Shown here piece by piece: positions 53,808 to 56,827 of a DNA stretch of 56,827 bases (position 1 is its first letter; every line of letters starts with the position of its first letter). The notes below the pieces were generated by a model. The model searched no databases, was not told the origin of the DNA, and saw only the letters and a program-made list of their open reading frames with translations. This DNA comes from Calditrichia bacterium (GTDB taxonomy: Bacteria > Calditrichota > Calditrichia > Calditrichales > J004), in assembly GCA_020635035.1 (NCBI GenBank), contig JACKAO010000012.1, positions 1 to 56,827 on the forward strand, read 5' to 3'. The translations under genes were made by a program, and so were the position numbers.

Positions 53808-54785
53808 ATGAAAATTTGGAAATTTTATCTTCTGATTCTTTCTGTTGGATTTTTGCAGGCGCAGGAGTATAACCGGCCTGTACACACTTATTCTATTGTT
53901 GCTTATGATTCGGCTTCCGGGCAAATGGGAGTGGCTGTGCAGTCGCACTGGTTCCAGGTAGGAACTGTTGTTACATGGGCTGAAGCCGGTGTGGGAGTTG
54001 TTGCCACCCAGTCGTTTGTGGATGTTGATTATGGTAAACTTGGCCTGGATCTTATGCGTGGCGGCAAAACAGCTCCCCAGGCTTTACAGGCTCTTTTAAC
54101 AACTGACCCTCATGCCGACGTGCGACAAGTGGCAATGATCGATGTTCACGGGAATGTGGCTTCACATACAGGTGAACATTGTATTGCAGAAGCCGGGCAC
54201 TTTAAAGGCGATCATTTTTCAACACAAGCGAATATTATGGAAAAGAAAAGCGTCTGGCCGGCAATGGCAGAAGCTTACCAGAAGTCCGGTGGTGAACTGG
54301 TTGATCGGTTGATGGCAGCCTTGAAAGCCGCCCAGGCGGAAGGCGGCGATATCAGGGGAAAGCAATCAGCAGCAATCCTGATCGTACCTGTTAAAAGTAA
54401 CGGGCAACCCTGGAAAGAAAAAATTGTAGACCTGCGTGTAGATGATAATCCCGAACCGCTCAGGGAAATGGAACGTCTGATAATGATACATCGGGCTTAC
54501 GAGCATATGAACAAAGGCGATGAGTATCTGGCACATGACAATGTGGAAGCTGCTTTAAAAGAGTATTCAATTGCGCACGAAATATATCCAGAGCAGGTTG
54601 AAATCCTTTTCTGGACAGCAGCCACTATGGCTGATATTGGCAAAATTGATGAGTCACTGCCGCTGTTTAAAGAAGTGTTTGAAAAAGAACCGTCATGGCG
54701 GGAAGTACTTAAACGTTTACCCCGAGCCGGATTGTTACCAAATGACGCATCACTGATTAAGCGAATCCTGCAAGTCAGCAATTAA
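53808..54785 (+). CDS. DUF1028 protein with C-terminal TPR-like repeats, exported
   Basis: The start at ATG 53808 gives a signal peptide (MKIWKFYLLILSVGFLQAQ); the frame extends back to 53763, overlapping the protease gene. The DUF1028 domain, an Ntn-hydrolase-like fold, covers about residues 20-225: TYSIVAYDSASGQMGVAVQS, TWAEAGVGVVATQS, DPHADVRQVAMID and HTGEHC. The last 110 residues form TPR-like helices (HRAYEHMNKGDEYLAHDNVE, ALKEYSIAHEIYPEQVEILF). DUF1028 alone is usual, often with a peptidoglycan-binding tail; the TPR tail is less common. The enzymatic role is not established. Confidence 0.88.
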   Translation: MKIWKFYLLILSVGFLQAQEYNRPVHTYSIVAYDSASGQMGVAVQSHWFQVGTVVTWAEAGVGVVATQSFVDVDYGKLGLDLMRGGKTAPQALQALLTTDPHADVRQVAMIDVHGNVASHTGEHCIAEAGHFKGDHFSTQANIMEKKSVWPAMAEAYQKSGGELVDRLMAALKAAQAEGGDIRGKQSAAILIVPVKSNGQPWKEKIVDLRVDDNPEPLREMERLIMIHRAYEHMNKGDEYLAHDNVEAALKEYSIAHEIYPEQVEILFWTAATMADIGKIDESLPLFKEVFEKEPSWREVLKRLPRAGLLPNDASLIKRILQVSN

Positions 54786-54843
54786 CCGCTTTTTTGAGAT
54801 AAAAGATTATTTGCTTTATGGAAAAGTTTTCGTTAAATACAAA

Positions 54844-54855
54844 CCGACCGGTCGG
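54844..54855. promoter_or_regulatory. Perfect palindrome, TetR-type operator
   Basis: CCGACCGGTCGG is a perfect 12-bp palindrome ending 14 bases before the ATG of the TetR-family gene. Its sequence closely resembles operators of the form ACCGACCGGTCGGT described for some TetR-family repressors, so it is very likely the autoregulatory site. Confidence 0.85.
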
Positions 54856-54869
54856 ATAAGGGGCATGTA

Positions 54870-55463
54870 ATGCGAAAAGGACAACTGACAAAAGAGAGTA
54901 TCATCGAGAAAGCAGCTCCGATATTTAATAAGCTTGGATATGCGGGCGCATCAATGTCGGCTTTAATGCAGGCCACAGGATTGCAAAAAGGTGGTATATA
55001 TAATCACTTCAAAACAAAAGAAGATATTATTTTGCAATCGTTTGAATATGCAATTAAAAAGTATAACAGGGCTGTTTTCAACGCTTACAGAAATGAAAAA
55101 ACAGCATTGGCAAAATTACGTGCCATAGTAAATTTTTACCGTACATATCCCTTAAACCCGGTGATTGAAGGCGGCTGTCCGATTATTAACACGGCAATCG
55201 ATGCCGACAATACTCTGCCGCAATTGAAAGTCAGGGTAAAAGAAGTGATAAATACCTGGATAAGAAATTTATCAGATATTATTAAATCGGGTATTCTGCA
55301 AGGGGAAATAAAATCATCTGTAAATGCTCATGATGCTTCCGTAGTTATAATTACAACCTTACAGGGTGGCATCGTGATTTCCCGAAGTTTTGAAGATAAT
55401 GCATCCATGGAAATTGTTGTAAATAAATTGCTGGATTATATCAATTTTAATCTTGCAAAATAA
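54870..55463 (+). CDS. TetR/AcrR-family transcriptional regulator
   Basis: The 197-residue protein has the N-terminal helix-turn-helix of the family (about 8-55; KESIIEKAAPIFNKLGYAGA, MSALMQATGLQKGGIYNHF). A ligand-binding helical domain follows, containing PVIEGGCPIINTAIDADN, which is typical of the subgroup often annotated TetR_C_6/C_11-like. A perfect palindrome lies immediately upstream, so autorepression is expected. The alpha/beta hydrolase gene follows 31 bases later, probably as its regulated target in one transcript. Confidence 0.94.
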   Translation: MRKGQLTKESIIEKAAPIFNKLGYAGASMSALMQATGLQKGGIYNHFKTKEDIILQSFEYAIKKYNRAVFNAYRNEKTALAKLRAIVNFYRTYPLNPVIEGGCPIINTAIDADNTLPQLKVRVKEVINTWIRNLSDIIKSGILQGEIKSSVNAHDASVVIITTLQGGIVISRSFEDNASMEIVVNKLLDYINFNLAK

Positions 55464-55464
55464 A

Positions 55465-55480
55465 AAGACCGAATAGTCTT
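55465..55480 (+). promoter_or_regulatory. Small hairpin before the hydrolase gene
   Basis: AAGAC and GTCTT are inverted around a 6-base loop, 5 bases before the AGGAG ribosome binding site of the hydrolase gene. It could be a weak structure affecting translation or a degenerate regulator site. Confidence 0.25.
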
Positions 55481-55493
55481 AACAGGAGTTACA

Positions 55494-56441
55494 ATGTCAG
55501 CAATTGTACAATCTATATATAAATTTATTTTTAAAATAACAGAGATCCTTTTTCCGTCAATTGCGGGAAAATGGGCCGTCGATTTGTTTTTTACGCCGTT
55601 TCGATTTGACAGGCCGCATCGTGAAAAAGCATTTATGGAAAAAGCAAAGTCAAAGAATATAAAATTTTCACCTGATATTAATAAAATCTATGACCTTGAC
55701 TGGGCTAAAGACAGACTTTTAAATAAGAAATTTAACGATGTTACTCCAAAAACATTTTATCGTTTGTATGAAATGGGTGAAGGGCCGCTGGTTCTTCTAG
55801 TGCACGGCTGGTCAGGAAGAGCATCGCAAATGGGAAGTATTGCCCAAACATTAGTCGATTATGGTTTTAAGGTAATTTCTTTTGATGCCTTTGCTCATGG
55901 TGAATCGCCGGGAAAGCAGACAACTGTCCTGGAATTTGTGGAAATCATAAATAATATCAACCGGCAGTTCGGACCATTTTACGCTATTGTTGGGCACTCA
56001 TTGGGTGGTATTGCTGCAGGACGTGCTATTGTAAAAGGTTTAAAGACTGAAAAGCTTGTTACAATTGGATCACCTACAACGATGCAGTTTATTCTGGAAG
56101 CATTTTGTAAAGCCTTAAATGCATCAGACAAGACATTGCAATACATAAAAAATTTTGTTGAGCGATATGCCAAACGGGAAGCAGATGATTTTTCTCTGTC
56201 GTATCTGGGCAAATATCTGGAGATTAAAGGATTGATCATCCATGATAAAAATGACAGGGAAACGGACTATGATCAGTCTTTATATCTTGATGAATCCTGG
56301 CAAAAAGGTCGTCATATTCAAACAACAGGTCTTGGACATGTTAGAATTTTGAGAGATAAAAGTGTTTTAAAAATGATTGCAGATTTTATTAGAGATGATA
56401 ATAAAGAGATAGATGATCAAAAAAAAGCCGCCTCGGCGTGA
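55494..56441 (+). CDS. Alpha/beta hydrolase
   Basis: The 315-residue protein has an N-terminal extension of about 90 residues and a hydrolase domain with LLVHGWSGRASQM (oxyanion region), the nucleophile elbow GHSLGG, the acid in IHDKNDRETD and the base in GLGHVRIL. It is closest to lysophospholipase/esterase-type serine hydrolases; the substrate is unknown. AGGAG precedes the ATG. It is co-oriented with the TetR gene. Its stop codon (56439-56441) lies inside the loop-side arm of the following terminator. Confidence 0.88.
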   Translation: MSAIVQSIYKFIFKITEILFPSIAGKWAVDLFFTPFRFDRPHREKAFMEKAKSKNIKFSPDINKIYDLDWAKDRLLNKKFNDVTPKTFYRLYEMGEGPLVLLVHGWSGRASQMGSIAQTLVDYGFKVISFDAFAHGESPGKQTTVLEFVEIINNINRQFGPFYAIVGHSLGGIAAGRAIVKGLKTEKLVTIGSPTTMQFILEAFCKALNASDKTLQYIKNFVERYAKREADDFSLSYLGKYLEIKGLIIHDKNDRETDYDQSLYLDESWQKGRHIQTTGLGHVRILRDKSVLKMIADFIRDDNKEIDDQKKAASA

Positions 56442-56452
56442 GACGGCTTTAT
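56422..56452. terminator. Terminator overlapping the stop codon, probably bidirectional
   Basis: AAAGCCG (56424-56430) pairs with CGGCTTT (56444-56450), extended inward by CTC/GAG with one mismatch. A-rich sequence lies before and T-rich after, so it can end both the hydrolase transcript and the convergent TRAP permease transcript. Confidence 0.9.
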
Positions 56453-56454
56453 AT

Positions 56455-56827
56455 TTAGCCTGCTATTTGCTCTTCACTTGAAAACTTTTGTTTGAGTTGT
56501 TTCACCCATGAAAAGCTGAATATATATGAGAACAGGAATGTTCCGATTATGATCAGCACAAATGATTTAGCGATATCCCACAAATCACCCTGTAATGTAA
56601 ATCCTGGAACATATCCGAAAAGGAAAGGGCCAAGGTATAAAAATTTGGCAAATTTGAAGGCGGAAAATGCTGTCCGCCACATGTTCGCTTTGGCGATTGT
56701 TGCACCAGCAAATGCTGCAATACATACAGGTGGTGAAATATTTGAATCCTGCGACAACCAGTAAACAATCATATGTGCAGCCAATTCATTTACACCAAGA
56801 TGCGTAAGTGCCGGAACAGCAACAACT
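56455..56827 (-). CDS. TRAP transporter fused permease, C-terminal part (cut by window edge)
   Basis: The frame is open from the right edge to TAA at 56455-56457, giving about 123 residues. The sequence VAVPALTHLGVNELAAHMIV, then YWLSQDSNISPPVCIAAFAG and ATIAKANMWRTAFSAFKFAK, matches the end of the large DctM-like membrane subunit in TRAP transporters of the 4TM/12TM fused type. These import organic acids or similar solutes using an ion gradient and a periplasmic binding protein. Two terminal membrane helices are visible. The rest of the gene, and any DctP partner, lie outside the window. Confidence 0.85.
   Translation of the reverse strand, partial: VVAVPALTHLGVNELAAHMIVYWLSQDSNISPPVCIAAFAGATIAKANMWRTAFSAFKFAKFLYLGPFLFGYVPGFTLQGDLWDIAKSFVLIIIGTFLFSYIFSFSWVKQLKQKFSSEEQIAG

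Noticed and set aside
1..56827. tRNA, rRNA, insertion sequences and prophage genes
   Set aside because: I saw no cloverleaf-like sequences, transposase or phage structural proteins. A covariance-model search was not possible here, so a short RNA gene could have been missed.

Overview
The window is a chromosomal stretch of a bacterium that most likely belongs to the FCB assemblage (Bacteroidota, Ignavibacteriota, Calditrichota, KSB1 and relatives). The main evidence is four proteins ending in a type IX secretion (Por) sorting domain that opens with a YPNPFN motif, together with a Bacteroidota-style hybrid two-component sensor and glycoside hydrolase families GH97, GH92 and GH78. Ribosome binding sites of AAAGGAG type precede many genes. 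The DNA is AT-rich throughout and looks even more so in the first 3.6 kb. I found no tRNA, rRNA, CRISPR array or insertion sequence. The exact phylum is an inference.

Left edge (1-3637): an operon cut by the window edge. It has the last codons of an upstream gene, a full-length HsdM-like protein (type I restriction-modification methylase fold) whose SAM-binding and catalytic NPPF motifs are gone, an unrecognised helical protein, and a multi-pass membrane protein. This is the best candidate for an undescribed system.

Region 3638-8887: a 0.54-kb gap, then a type IX-secreted repeat protein whose frame is broken inside a scrambled copy of a 288-bp tandem repeat, then gmhA (heptose pathway) and a membrane diguanylate cyclase.

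Region 9035-22859: a carbohydrate-utilisation cluster on the plus strand. It encodes two GH71/99-like hydrolases (one T9SS-sorted, one lipoprotein), a GH3 gene that has lost its catalytic core, a lipoprotein GH13, a 1370-residue hybrid sensor/AraC regulator, a GH97 and a large T9SS-sorted carbohydrate-binding protein. There is no SusC/SusD pair. Strong terminators lie at 21544-21579 and 22868-22908. Region 22938-34254 continues with katG and ridA (divergent), a FISUMP lipoprotein, a GH92 alpha-mannosidase, a cytidylate-kinase-like protein with a degenerate P-loop, a PLP decarboxylase and a GH78 alpha-rhamnosidase. Two endo-acting mannosidase-like enzymes, an exo-mannosidase, alpha-glucosidase/amylase and rhamnosidase together suggest use of heterogeneous alpha-linked glycans; this is inference.

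Region 34340-41800 (minus strand): a signalling cluster with two histidine kinases sharing the HELNNPA phospho-acceptor box (one membrane-bound, one with a cyclic-nucleotide-binding-like domain), a response regulator fused to a thioredoxin-reductase-like flavoprotein without the CxxC centre, an MFS transporter, two small conserved proteins and an EVE-domain protein.

Region 41887-47127 (minus): a cytoplasmic GH13, then an operon of SNase-like protein, OmpR-type regulator and HAMP histidine kinase, then an orphan lipoprotein. Region 47281-56441 (plus): an FAD/NAD reductase, cmoB (tRNA wobble uridine modification), a YciI-like lipoprotein, a membrane protein, an alpha/beta hydrolase, a Lon-like protease, a DUF1028/TPR protein, and a TetR regulator with a perfect 12-bp palindromic operator in front of another alpha/beta hydrolase. 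The right edge cuts a TRAP transporter permease.
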